Assembly (NCBI RefSeq): GCF_963678635.1
Contig: NC_087062.1
Location: forward strand, 32,262,704 to 32,326,703
DNA: 64,000 bases
Direction: 5' to 3'
From: Symsagittifera roscoffensis
Lineage: Eukaryota > Xenacoelomorpha > Acoela > Convolutidae
A model generated the notes under the pieces. The model was not told where the DNA came from. It ran no database searches and was given only the letters and a program-made list of their open reading frames with translations. Each line of letters opens with the position of its first letter. The first letter of the stretch is position 1. Below are positions 1-11,149 of the stretch, one piece after another. Position numbers and translations under genes: made by a program.

Positions 1-1640
1 AAATGAAAAAACAAGATTATTCGAAAACTAACCTAAGCAGAAAATAGAGTAAGGAATACGTATGAAACTAAAGCAAGCAAACGATGATAAAAAAAAATTG
101 AACCGAGTCTCAAAGAGGCCAACAATTTTCATGAATCAATAACGCTTGGTAAATGAACCAATTTTGAGCTCGATAGGGTTTTCAAAAATATTTTAAAAAA
201 CTATTTTGAGCATCTCAAGTTTTTTTTAAAAATCAAAGATATATCAAATTATTAAATAGACCAAGCAGCATGCTTCATATCAATTTGGAGAAATTTCTTT
301 GACGGGTCAAATCTTCGCGTACGCGTTGATAGCACGAAGTATCTTGTTTCGAGTATCTACTGCCTTTAAATGCATTTATATGTTATCACAGGTTATCACA
401 TGTTATGTGGAGTTTTCTTTAGAAAAGTTTTTCCATGAAAACTTTTTTAAATTTCTCCAATTTTTCCGTAATTGATTTTCATAGCTGTGATTACAATGAG
501 AAAAAAGTCGTTATTGGTAGTCAAAGACTTGAAAAACTATGTGATTTAGGCTGCTTTTATTATTTCTTAAGTGGAAAGTTTGAGTCGTGTTTGGAATTAA
601 TTAGACTCATCTATTTGCCTCAATTCATTTTGAAGCATTTTTTGTAGTGCGGGTTAAATTTGCGTCACACTTCCAACAACAAAATTTAAAACGAATAGTT
701 TAGAGAAACTCTGGTCAATTTAATATACTGGTGTGTTCGGTAGGGCAAAGGAAAATCTAAGAATCGATCCCCCGAGCGAGAAAAAATATATTGGAAGTTG
801 GTTTGAATATTAAACACCACCCGAGCATATTTATTCCTCGCTATATAATCCTCGCTTCTGCCTCCCCATTGCATGAACGGGTGGAAAGATGAGTGCACTA
901 GCATCTAAATTCAAGCATTAACAGGACTACTGATATATCATGGCAAAACCCTGAACGTTTCCGACTGCACTTAAGGGCAATTGAAAGATTTTTTTTTTGG
1001 TTGAATAATTGATGAAATAACTGAGAATTTTTTTCTTTTTTTTCTGCATTTTATCACCCCAAACTTTATGTAGTTTACTAAGGGTGTATTTAGCGTCTCG
1101 TATTGTGATAATAGGATTAAAATGCTGGTCTAAATTCAATTTGGAACGCATTAACTCGCTTCTTACGCCTTAAATCGCTTGGTACGCTTCTTATGCATTA
1201 ATTCGCTTCATTCGAAAATTATCGTGGTCTTAACTTTAAATTTGAAAAAAATGTTTTGATTGTGATTATTTTTTGTAAAGTTATGGTGGTTTAAAAATTG
1301 CCATTTTGGCCAATTTGGGACAGTTTACGCGCGATTCACGCATAGCGGAGATTTGATTCGTCTTAGAAATAGTTCCAAATTGGTTGAAGGAAGCTTATTT
1401 GCCATAACTGCTTTATTACTAAGAGCAAAATCTATCACTTTGTTCTTTATATGGTTTTTGGGAGGATGATTTTTGCAAAAAATCTCAAGCTAAAAAAACT
1501 TCACTATATATACTGGTCAATTATATATTAGTCAATCGATTGCTCGGCATTTCCGGATCTTTAGTCCATAATATTTCATATTTAGTTGAAATCAGGGTAA
1601 CAAATTCCCGATATCACGAAAACATTTTAACAAATCAAAC
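1..1640. other. gene-poor sequence with fragments of a dispersed repeat
   Basis: No gene is supported here; the ORFs present are short and AT-biased. Two blocks resemble sequence near 26-30 kb. The block around 240-350 (a stretch about 'agaccaagcagcatgcttca') resembles 26340-26410. The block around 1255-1510 (the 'attgccattttggccaatt' region and the following 'ccaaattggttgaagg' text) resembles 30256-30500. These are diverged copies of an unnamed interspersed repeat. Confidence 0.5.
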
Positions 1641-1647
1641 ACCGCAA

Positions 1648-1964
1648 CAGGGGCGAATCTAAAATTTTCTCGAGGGTGGGGCGAATTTTCAACAAAAAAA
1701 AAACAAAAATTTTACTGACCTTTAGGCGATCAAATTGATTTTCAGATTTTTCTCAAGCCTGTATAAAAACTTTTTTTGACCAAATTTTCTATGCCTTTCG
1801 CAAAACTTTCAAAGTTAGTAAGCATTGGCGCCTGAATTGATCTAGAAATTTTTAATCGTTAATCAGCCAAAAAACTCAAAATATGCCTCAAAGGGGGACT
1901 TTTTTGGTCGGCAGGGGTTCCAATCCCTCAAAAAGGTGTCAGCCCCCCCTCCAATCCGCTACTG
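1648..1964. mobile_element. degenerate hAT-like MITE
   Basis: It starts with a CAGGGGCG end and finishes with ccgctactg, a mutated form of the inverted end CCGCCCCTG. The interior has the same landmarks as the better copies at 14487 and 18513: a ctcgag near the left end, a 'ggcgcc'-like centre and a C-run near the right end. The 8 bases on either side (caccgcaa and caccaaaa) look like a worn target-site duplication. It is shorter and more diverged than the copies at 14-25 kb, so it is an independent older insertion. Confidence 0.6.
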
Positions 1965-2145
1965 CACCAAAATGCTTCCATTAATTACTTCACAAGGCAA
2001 GGGTTTCAAGTTCAAGATAAAAATGAGAGGTTTCAACGGGTAAATAAGCTCAAAATTTTGCTTAAGAATGAGCAGTTTGAGCAAAATTGATCGGTTTTTT
2101 GAAAATAAGCTGTTTTCATAATGACTTTTCATGAGACGTGAAAAA

Positions 2146-2538
2146 CTTTGTGAGTTTATGCTAAAGGAGTTTACTCATAGAGTGAATTCAGATAAGATAC
2201 ACCGTCTGTTCATCACGCTATCTTTTTTTCGGCCGTATAAGTTCGTGCAACTTCGTAGTCTAATACCAACCTTAATCTTACTCGTAAATCTCCTAATCTC
2301 AATAGATCTAGTGTATACTGGTATTTGCGAGTTAGTTTTGAGTTTGTCCGAAAGGAGAATGACTGTAGTCTAAGATTTATTCAATTTTTTCTGGTGCTGG
2401 AACTACAAGTAGTTTCAGCACTACAAATAATTGTCAGTGTTAGTGATGGGGTATGATTGGTTAGATAGTAATTTTGTATAGGGATAATTTTATCAATAAT
2501 ATAATTGGTTTATAAATACTAGTCCAGAATTGGTTCCA
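2146..2538 (-). repeat. 3' LTR fragment
   Basis: This matches the LTR parts ending at 14302, 20984 and 25158, and more distantly 57711. Shared landmarks, in plus-strand order, are 'gagtttatgctaaagg', the run of 'accaaccttaatcttactcg', the hairpin at 2394-2421, and a terminal 'ggtttataaatactagtcc' block ending ggttcca. On the minus strand the LTR therefore begins TGGAACCA. The flank at 2539 (cctatccgg) differs from the other copies, which fixes this LTR edge. Everything below about 2146 is lost. Confidence 0.7.
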
Positions 2539-4060
2539 CCTATCCGGGGCTTAGAGAGTTTTTGGTTTTTAAATTGTTTTTTTTTTGTAGTGAAGGACGG
2601 ATGGAGAGATTTCTTATCCTTCGGAGTAGTTTTCTTTTGAGTAGTTGGAGCAGAGACTTCAAGAAAAGAAGAGAAAAGCAGATGTTTGTGTACAGAAGAG
2701 AAGAACAGTTGTTTGTTTTCCAAAAGTGGGTCTCGTTTGATCGTGGGTCGTCTTGAGTGATCGTGTCAAGATATTGGATCGATGCAATGATGTGTCGATT
2801 TCGTTAAGCTTAGAGCGAGACTACGTGTAAGATGAAGTTTTGACTTTTCCGTGTGAAGTGCCAAGTGACTAGGATCGATATGTGAGATCAACTTCGCCAT
2901 TGATCTGTTTCAATGGCTTCTTTTGCTGCGATGTTTAGTCCATACTTTATATCTTTTGAGGGTAATGACTACGGCAACAAACCAATAGCTTTGCCACTTC
3001 AGAGTTGGAATGTAATCGAGTTTTCATCTCCTTCGCTGCTCGTTACTTTGGCTCTAAGAAATCGTTTACTTTGCATTTACATTTCTACATCTTGTTAGTG
3101 AAATCAGTTTTTATATTTGATTTTTTATTAGTTGTTTTCGCAAAAGCGTTTCATTTAGCTCGGTTATTTTAATCAGTTGCTCACCCTGGAGCCACTCTTA
3201 TCAGGCATGTACTATGAGCAATATCGTTCCCGGTCGTGAAGCCAGAGTTGGTTACAATTTCACCGTCTCTTCGGGCAGAGTCTTTTATTGTGTTCAACAT
3301 TTTGTTCTGTTTTATTAGGTGTTTTTAACTTTTTTGTTTTGGTTGTTTCCTTTTCTCAAAAGTAGATTATTTTGTTTTGGGTTTTTCTTTCGGCTTTTTA
3401 GTGTTTCATTTGGTTTCAATAAAACTCGAAAATGGGTTTCAAAAGAATAATTTATCCAGTTTTAACCTGGGTTTAATCCGGTTTGAGTACCGTGGGGTTT
3501 TTTTCTTATTCGTGCTATTAGTTTTGTGGTTTTGTGGCATTAGTAAGCTGCGTTGGATAGCTTAAGCTTACAGTATAATTCCTTACAACCGAGTTGAAGG
3601 AAAGCTTGAAACGTGTGAAAACAAGTAAGAGTTATTATCAGTTAAAATTGAAACTTGAAATTCAATTAATAATTAATTCTATGGGGCGAGTTGGGCGAAT
3701 TGGTGAAAAGAGTGTGTGAATTGTGGGAGAGTGAAGAGATATTGAAAAATTACAAAAGAGGTTTCACATGAAAATATTAATTTTCTTTTATTTTTTTTAG
3801 CAATTTTATGAATTTACCGTTTTAATTATCAAAAATTTACTGCCGAGTTATTAATCTACTGCTGTTGTATCGAAATTTAATGCGTTATTAACTCAATGTC
3901 GTTGTCAAATAGAAACTTCAAAGCTTAGAAAAAGAGTTTACTAGGTTTTATTCGGAATTTATTCTTTTTAAATGAATGATCGGTGAAATCTGAAAAAAAA
4001 AGAACGTGAGAAATTTACAAAAACTGGTGAGTGTTTTCTGTTATTTGTTAATTGAAATGT
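2539..4060 (-). other. 3' internal region of the retroelement, no readable protein
   Basis: This lies between the LTR fragment and the env-like piece, so by position it is the element's 3' internal end. A minus-strand ORF at 2493-2723 runs into the LTR and has no recognisable domain. At 3539-3662 there is a short block ('agtaagctgcgttg' through 'gaaaacaagtaagagtt') that recurs at 62222-62335, so at least part of this stretch belongs to a separate dispersed repeat. Confidence 0.35.
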
Positions 4061-4071
4061 TTAATGTATAC

Positions 4072-4407
4072 TTACGAAGGGTCGTCATCAGTAAAAAATC
4101 CATTGATGAAGTTATTTCGGATTGTGTCGGATGATGTTAGGGGTTTTGCAAGCATGCTGATGATGTTTTTAGCTTGAAGTAGAGACCAGAGAAGCTCCAG
4201 TGCTCTGATGATCTTTAGTTCTTCATTATCAGGTGAGAATTCGTGAAGTGTGTTTTGAGTTAAATTATACAATTTATGGTTATTTATAGTGTTATGGATA
4301 TATTCTAGTATGGTGACTTCAAAAGGCTGAATGTTTTTGTGGGGGACAAGTAGTGAGCGAGAGTCAGCAACGTCAAAGGATTTGGTCAGTGGGCAGAATC
4401 TATACAT
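4072..4407 (-). pseudogene. env-like fragment (N-terminal-type segment)
   Basis: A 111-residue open stretch begins MYRFCPLTKSFDVADSRS and ends in an acidic FFTDDDPS. It has the look of the amino-terminal part of the envelope-like third ORF of Ty3/mdg4-type elements, but that match rests on recognition only. On the minus strand it lies downstream of the other env-like piece at 6526-6990, the reverse of the expected order. The internal block duplication (4847-5745 against 7322-8215) shows the region was rearranged. Not functional: no continuous env frame exists. Confidence 0.45.
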
Positions 4408-4846
4408 TTGTCGGATTGGATCATAATTACGGAGGATGCCGTGAAGATTAGTGTTTTCTTATGCAGTGAGTGAAATTTAAGGAATATGGTGAAACATATT
4501 TTGAGTTAATGAACGTAAATCTGTGTTGTGGGATACGTGTTGGTGTATTAGATGTATAGTAATTTTGTTTGAATTTATAATATTTGTACGTGAGTGTTAA
4601 TTTTATTCGTAACATGATTTCATGCCAATAGTGTAATTCACGTTCCTAATGTGTAAGGATGCGAAAAGTAAGTGCAAAATGTTTAAACTTGTTAAAGTAT
4701 GACTCGTATGCTTTAGTGTTTTTTAGTGCAGTAGCGATAATGTTATCGAATTTTTTGTTAGTGCTATCTATGTGAAATAAAAAATCGGATGAACAAAAAT
4801 AAATTTTCTGTTAGTTTTGGGTTAACATTAGGGTCGTCCTCACTTG

Positions 4847-5745
4847 GGGTATCTTCCATATAGCGTGTTGTTGCGTAATCATAGTGATTTATTGAGAATA
4901 TATTGGCGCGTTGTGCTATGAATTGGGGGTTTTGTATAAGGGAAGGGCTAATGGGTTAGTTAAGTTATAGTATGAAGTCAAAGAAATTTTGGGAAACAGG
5001 CTATATTCATCAACAATTTTCAGTTGGTTGTCGTTAGTGTTCCTATAGTGGGTATATTGAGGGTAAAAAGGTAAAATATAAACTAGAAATTTTTGGCGTT
5101 AGTTTGTTGTGGGTGAAAGGAATATAGTTGGGACGATCGGGAACGGCTGATCTCGAGTTGGGGTGTTGCGTTAAGGTGTTTGCGTTTAAAAATTCTATAG
5201 GCTCTTGTAGTTTCTGCATTTCCCGATTGAATTGAGGATTCTGATGTTGAGGTAGAGTTTGTTAATTGGTGAAGATTTGGGGTATTTGTGTTATTGATGT
5301 GCTGATGTGGTGTTATGAAGTTGTCTAATTTTTGCTCTAACTGATTATCTGTCATGGGGCTAGGTGGGCCTGGTTGGTTGCTTGACATCGGGGAAAGAAA
5401 GTGAGTGGCATCAGTAAAGGAAGAGGGGGTTGGAGAGGATGCATTGTGAAGTTGGGTAATGAGGGGTTGGTAAGGTGGCTGTAAAAAGTAGAAGGGCTAA
5501 GTTCTAAGTCGAGGAATTCATCGGGAGTTTCTTTATCGGAGTTGGTAAAGTTAGAAATAGTGTTTAAAATAGTCAAAATGTCTGAATCTGTGGGTGGTGA
5601 GTTATTAGAAAAGGTGGGTAGGGGAGAAGAAGTCAGGTCTGAAAGGGAACTGCGGGAGGATTGGCGTTGAAGGTTGGATGGTTGGCAAAGGGAATCCAGT
5701 CTGTCGGCTCAACCTGTGCTAAAAAGCTGGTTGTTTTGAGAATGG
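4847..5745 (-). repeat. internal duplicated block of the retroelement (copy 1)
   Basis: This block is repeated in the same orientation at 7322-8215. Both copies share long near-identical runs, such as the text around 'gggaagggctaatgggttag', 'ggctgatctcgagttggggt' and 'gcatcagtaaaggaagagg'. On the minus strand it encodes Ser/Thr/Asn/Pro-rich polyprotein tail sequence (ORFs 5083-5388 and 5352-5576 in different frames). Each copy has its own frameshifts. Confidence 0.8.
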
Positions 5746-6525
5746 AATTTTGTTGTATGTGGTTTTTCTACAATTTGCTTAAATGTGTCATTATTGGTTG
5801 ATTGGTGGAGTGCTTTATGAGATACTGGGCTTTGTCGGTAGCTTTAACCTTGAGAGGTGTGTTCTGTTACTGCTAATGGGCTCCTAAAATTTCTTGGTAC
5901 TGAAGATAAAGGGTGAACATTCTGTAGGTTGGGTAATTGTGGTGGTGGTGTGTGTGTTAGGTTTTATTGTCTTATGAAGTATCGTATGCATTTCGTGTTG
6001 TAGATATTTTCTTATTGTATTTGCTATTATGAGCGTCGAGGAGAATTTTGTTTGTCGAAATAGAAAATATTCCAAAAAATCCTGCAATTATTATGCGTGC
6101 TACACTTGCTTGTTTATTTACTTGTGTATGTATTGCGCATGTGCTGTAGATTCCTTTCAATAGTGAGAAGAGTAAATTAAACATGGCGTATTTTATAGGA
6201 AATTTTTCAGTTATATAATAGGGCCATCCTAGAAAGGCTAGGAGTTCGTTTTTCAGATTTACCAGACCAAAGATAATATTTGGTGAAATATCTTGTGGAC
6301 GGTAATTTTCACTGTTAAATTATATAGTCTTTATTATTCTTAATATATTCACTGTAACCTTGTGCGTAAATATCTGAGAAACCTGCGGTTTTAGCAAGTT
6401 TTCGTAAAATTTGGTCAATTTTTTGTTTTTGTATTTTATCCATTTTAGAAAGAAATTTACGAAATTGTTGTGTTCGAAAATGATGTTGTTATCTGATGCG
6501 AAATAAATACCTATAGATTTTAAGT

Positions 6526-6990
6526 CTATGTTCGGGTTCGGGCAACTACTTTTATGCTTTGTGGTGAAAATTTATTTAATGATGGCATTATGGTAGGGTA
6601 TGGGGTGAGAAGATAATATTTATCATCCTTTGGAATTAGCTGTACTACGTTGTGGCTACTTTCAGATCCACACGGGACAGCTGTTTCAACAAAATATACT
6701 TTACTTTTAAAGAACATAGAGATTCTTTTGTAACATCTTTTATCTTCAAAAACGTATAATGGTGAAACTTTTTTAGTGCAGGTGTAGTACCAGAGAATGT
6801 ATCCTTCATAGTCAATGAAGTTTGGTCTTTTGCCTGATATTATATATCCTGCATAGGGTTTTTTTAATAATGCTAAAGCGAGTGATTGTGGTATTTGTGT
6901 TCGTTCGAGTTCACATAAATGATGAAGTGTTTTTAGTTCAGATATTGACATTTCCTGAAAAACTGTTCTTATTGTATAGTATAGTTTCAT
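6526..6990 (-). pseudogene. env-like fragment of the LTR retroelement
   Basis: This is the longest open stretch in the element: 154 residues with a Leu/Cys-rich start (around HHLCELERTQ), aromatic runs and spaced cysteines, for example YYTCTKK, CYKR and VPCGSESS. It is recognisable as part of the envelope-like ORF of Ty3/mdg4-type elements. Retroviral-type env proteins fuse membranes; here there is no furin site, fusion peptide or transmembrane anchor in frame, so it is a remnant. Identification is by recognition and needs a profile search. Confidence 0.5.
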
Positions 6991-7321
6991 GTCAAGATGT
7001 ATATCATAGTGGATCGAACAAAAAAAATGTGTTTTTCATAAATGAGACTTCTTCTAATCGTGTGCCCAGGATTATCTGTGTTTCTAGAAATGGTTACCGG
7101 GATATAAGATGTTTCATCTTTGCGGTTCTGATATGGTTGTGCTGGGTTAATAATTTTTTTTTTCTGTTTTCATGTCTTCTGAATATCTGAATGTCTACAG
7201 AGTTTTTGATTATTGTGTTTTGAAAAGTGGTTTTGGAAATTGACGAGCGACTTCTGTTTCAGGGTAAGTTTGAAAACGTGTTAGTTTTATTATCAATATC
7301 AATATTTTCTTTATTTTTCAT

Positions 7322-8215
7322 TCTATCTTCCATGTAGCTTGTTGTTGTGTAATTATAGTGATTTATTGAAAGTCTATTTGCGCATTGTGCTATGAAGCGG
7401 GGATGTTGTATAAGGGAAGGGCTAATGGGTTAGTTAAGTGATAGTATGAAGTCAAAGAAATTGTGGGAAACAGGCTATCTTCATCAACAATTTTCAGTTG
7501 GTTGTCGTTAGTGGTCCTATTGTAAGTATATTGAGGGAAAATGGTAAAATTTACACCGGATATTTTTTGGTCTTAGTTTGTTGTGGGTGACGGGAATATA
7601 GTCGGGACGATCGGGGACGGCTGATCTCGAGTTGGGGTGTTGCGTTAAGGTGTTTGCGTTTAAAACTTCTATAGGCTCTTGCAGTTTCTGCATTTCCTGA
7701 TTGAATTGAGGATTCTGATGTTGAGGTAGAGTGTGTTAGTTGGTGAAATTTGGGGTATTTGTGTTATAATGTGCTGTTGTAGTGTTATGAAGTTGTCTTA
7801 TTTATGCTCTAACTGGTTATCTGTCATAGGGCTAGGTGGGCCTGGTTGGTTGCTTGACATCGGGGAAAGAATGGGAGTGGCATCAGTATAGGAAGAGGGG
7901 GTTGGAGAGGATGCATTGTGAAGTTGGGTAATGAGGGTTTGGTAAGGTGGCTGTAAAAAGTAGATGAGCTAAGTTCTGATTCTAGGAATTCATCGGGAGT
8001 TTCTTTATCGGAGTTGGTAAAGTTAGAAACAGTGTTTAAAATAGTCGAATTGTCTGAATCTGTGGGTGGTCAGTTAATTGAAAAGTAGGGGAGGGGAGAA
8101 GAAGTCAGGTCTGAAAGGGAACTGCGGGAGGATTGGCGTTGAAGGTTGGATGGATGGGAAAGGGAATGGTTGAGGAATCCAATCTTTCGGCTCATCGTGT
8201 GCTAAAAAGATGGAA
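7322..8215 (-). repeat. internal duplicated block of the retroelement (copy 2)
   Basis: This is the partner of 4847-5745. Its upper end is joined to the polyprotein tail ORF at 8074-8334, so it is probably the original location and the lower copy is the duplicate. The two copies diverge after about 8215 and 5745. Confidence 0.75.
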
Positions 8216-8334
8216 GTGTTATCGTTTCTGTGATTGGTAAGAAGATGTTCTGAATTTCGTTCGGTGATTTTTTTTATTATATCTACTTCATAATAGTTAT
8301 TTTGGCAATCGGGGTATAATGGAAAAAGTTCCAA
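8074..8334 (-). pseudogene. retroelement polyprotein fragment downstream of RNase H
   Basis: Begins MELFPLYPDCQNNYYEV and runs into a Pro/Phe-rich tail. Position (just 3' of RNase H on the minus strand) and composition fit the connector between RNase H and integrase in Ty3-type Pol. The integrase zinc finger and DDE core that should follow are not readable; the next sequence is the duplicated Ser/Pro-rich block. Confidence 0.5.
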
Positions 8335-8673
8335 ATTATTTATTTGTATTTTATTGGGATATTTGCACTGTTCTTTTGCAAGAAGAACTATATATTTTGC
8401 GGTATTTCTACGGTTGTTTTCCGTGATAATAATTCAGGCTGTTGAATTCGACTGAGTGTGTCTCTTAGAACAAGGTTTTTTCAGCTTTCCAAACTATTTG
8501 TAGGTTTGGAAATATCATTAAGATAAGTTGAAATCTATAAACTCTATGGTTTGGTTTTGATTTATGTTTAAAAAGCAAAAATATTGGTTTATGACCTGTA
8601 AAAGAACTGTTGGATGTTTTGATCCAAGGATCAAAAATGCATAATATGTGACTGTATATGTTATAGCTGTATC

Positions 8674-8892
8674 TTATTTCATAAGTGTAGAGAGTCTAAG
8701 TTCCGCTTGCGTAAAAAATCTTGCATTTGCTGATATAAGGTTTATTTTGATTGTTCCTTTATGTGATTGTAAAAGTGCTGCGCCAATTCCAAAATTTGAG
8801 GGGTCACACATGGCATAGAAATGGTTGATTGGAATCTGGGATTTTGCGAGAAGAGTTTTTTCATCAAAACGTTTTTCATGTACTAATGGCAA
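8674..8892 (-). pseudogene. Ty3-type RNase H fragment
   Basis: The 72-residue stretch contains CDPSNFGIGAALLQSH followed by NLISANARFF and AELRLSTLMK. This is the start of the RNase H fold in Ty3-type Pol: the first catalytic Asp sits in the 'DASxxGIGAxLxQ' motif (here DPSNFGIGAALLQ), and the 'ExRxST' segment supplies the Glu. RNase H would remove the RNA strand during reverse transcription. The remaining acidic residues lie in sequence broken by stops. It follows RT (9210-9560) in the expected order. Confidence 0.8.
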
Positions 8893-9209
8893 AAATTAAA
8901 ATATTTTGTTGTCTAAAACTATTGTGAAATGGTCGTAGGTATAGCATTTATAAATTAATTTACTTAAACAGTTTAAAATTCGTAAGATTTATTGGATTTT
9001 CTTTTTGTTAGATGGGGTTGAAATTGTTATTATAGCATCTATTCTTAATTTCAATGGAGTAATTGTACTACCTTCAATAATATGTGCAAAGAATTAACAG
9101 GACTGAGAAAAAAATGTGATTTATCTGGGGCTGCTTTCATGTTTTCTTTTAGTAAACTTGGTGATATTTTTCTAACAATTAACTATTTCCTGCTTTGTTT
9201 GTAACTATA

Positions 9210-9560
9210 TTAAAACATCCTCTCAATATGTGATAAAATTTTACTAAGTATAAGTGGTCTAAAAATTTTGCTCATGAAAGCTGAAAAAGCTGCTGGTCCT
9301 ATGGAAATTCCAAAGAAACGTCTATTAGGTTCGTATTGTTGGTTTCCAATAATGAATTGTGTAAGTTGTCGTGATTGTTCGTCAAGAGTCACTGGATTAT
9401 ATGCGCCGTTCATGTCAGCAGTGGTATAATACTGTCCGTTATTTTAGTGAGTATTACTTGGATTTGTTCTATGGGCCAATTACAATTAGCCTCATCAGTT
9501 AGGTTATTCACATATCTTGCATCTGAAACAATTTTAACAATTCGCCTTCTGCAATAATTG
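9210..9560 (-). pseudogene. Ty3-type reverse transcriptase fragment
   Basis: Two frames give RT sequence. Upstream (about 9440-9560) reads SDARYVNNLTDEANCNWPIE and then QIQVILTKI. Downstream (9210-9413) reads AYNPVTLDEQSRQLTQF, then GISIGPAAFSAFMSKIF. These are the fingers/palm blocks of Ty3-type RT. The catalytic 'YxDD' strand is not readable: the frame ends in a stop soon after SKILSHIERM. Dead enzyme. Confidence 0.85.
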
Positions 9561-10345
9561 TGATGGTGTTTTTGAAAGTGTTAGTTTTCGAATGTTCTTC
9601 TTTGTTTACTAGTGATATGACTTCATATTGTTCTAGAATGTCTGGAAATCTGTTTACTTTATCTTGTAAGTGAATTGGTACTTTACTAGCTCGTTGCTTT
9701 TTGAAAACTGCGTCAAGTTCAACAGGGAGGCGTAATGGCGAAAGTATTTTGCCAACATCAAATTTAGATGTAGCTTAAACCATAGGGTATTTAATAAAAT
9801 TTCTGCTAATTGATCAAATTCTTGATCATTGATTTGAGAATTTTGAAAATTGAAAATTGTGAGAAATTTTTGTTGTTCATTTGTTTATTTCGAGATATGA
9901 AATATAGGTTCAAAATAAGGTGTTTTTGTCGAATAGTTTGTATTGTGTTTAGAATCATTTGTATTGTTATTAATAGATAATTTTTCATGAAGAATGTTTG
10001 AATGACAAATATCTAGTAGTTTTAATATGTTAATTAATCTTAATGCTTTTTCTTCAGTTGGATGGATTATTGCATTTGTTTCGCAATATCTTAAAAAATC
10101 TAGGCGTAATGCGATTTCATATGGTAAGTTTTTTTAATGCAAATTCAATGGATGTAATTGTTTTTCTAGAAATGAATTGGTTTAAATTCAAGGTCAGACA
10201 TGTATAGTTTTTGATATTTTGATCAATATTATATTGATGTTCTTCATGACTTATAGAGAAGTTATATACGTTAACTGATAATGGTTACATGATATTTAAG
10301 TTACTTAACTTATATATGTTACCTGAGAATAATTTGAAACCATAT

Positions 10346-10505
10346 CACCAGTAAATAAAGAAGAACAACTGAAAGGTAAGACTTTCATAAATCCCGTTGT
10401 CTTTCTCGCTAAAGGCGAATCGTTAAAAATTGTTTTAGATGCAAAATATCTCAATTACTTAACTGATGAATCTGATTGTAATTGGCGCATAGAACAAATC
10501 CGAGT
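10346..10505 (+). pseudogene. inverted RT fragment on the plus strand
   Basis: Here the plus strand, not the minus, reads RT: VNKEEQLKGKTFINPVV, then LAKGESLKIVLDAKYLNYL and TDESDCNWRIEQIRV. This is the same domain segment that is encoded on the minus strand at about 9440-9560. It therefore has two relatives in opposite orientations 0.9 kb apart. It interrupts the region between protease and RT of the minus-strand element, so it is an inversion or an inverted insertion. Confidence 0.75.
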
Positions 10506-10509
10506 GTTG

Positions 10510-10875
10510 TTTGTTCTTTTATTTTTGTCCTTCATATGTAATTTACTATTCAAGATATTTATAGAGGGAATATATTTTGTAATAAACGGTATTCCGAGAA
10601 TATTGTGTTTTATATCTGTAAAGTGGACTATTTGTTTAGAGGGTTTATTTAGAAAGCATAATTTGTTCCATTGTTCAGGTTGGAACAAGGTATAGTTGAT
10701 TTTTTCGATATTTTGTGAGACTTGATCCTTGTGCTGTCGCTAATTTACTTGCGGTTTTATAAGGTGAAAGTCTGGGATGTAGAACTCGATTTTAATTCAA
10801 TGTGGGAATGTTTATAATATTTGATTCTGCTCCTGAATCAATTAGAGAAACAATTTCAACTTCTGGTGATTGAAA
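10510..10875 (-). pseudogene. retroelement protease region
   Basis: At about 10795-10875 the minus strand reads EVEIVSLIDSGAESNIINIP. The DSGAE is the active-site motif of the retroviral-type aspartic protease that matures Gag and Pol. A second stretch (10510-10700) reads FTDIKHNILGIPFITKYIP, the type of sequence expected near the end of the protease/RT linker ('ILGIPFI'). The two are in different frames. Confidence 0.65.
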
Positions 10876-11149
10876 ATCTTTATTTTTAGGCTCCTAGGAG
10901 CCGTGGGGTTATCCAATTATTTTTTGGTGGTTGTAATTTAATTGTCGTATTTTGATATACATGATTCATATTTGAATTATTATCAATAACGTGTGGTGTA
11001 TAATTTACAATATTTTGTCTAATACTTGGTTCCTCGAGGGTTAGAATTGGTTGCATTGTTTTGGTAGAACTTCGATCGAATTGATTGGTGTTTTTTTATT
11101 CGTTTTCAATGTAAAGCATGTTAATTAAAAGCGTTTTTTCTGTTTCCCT

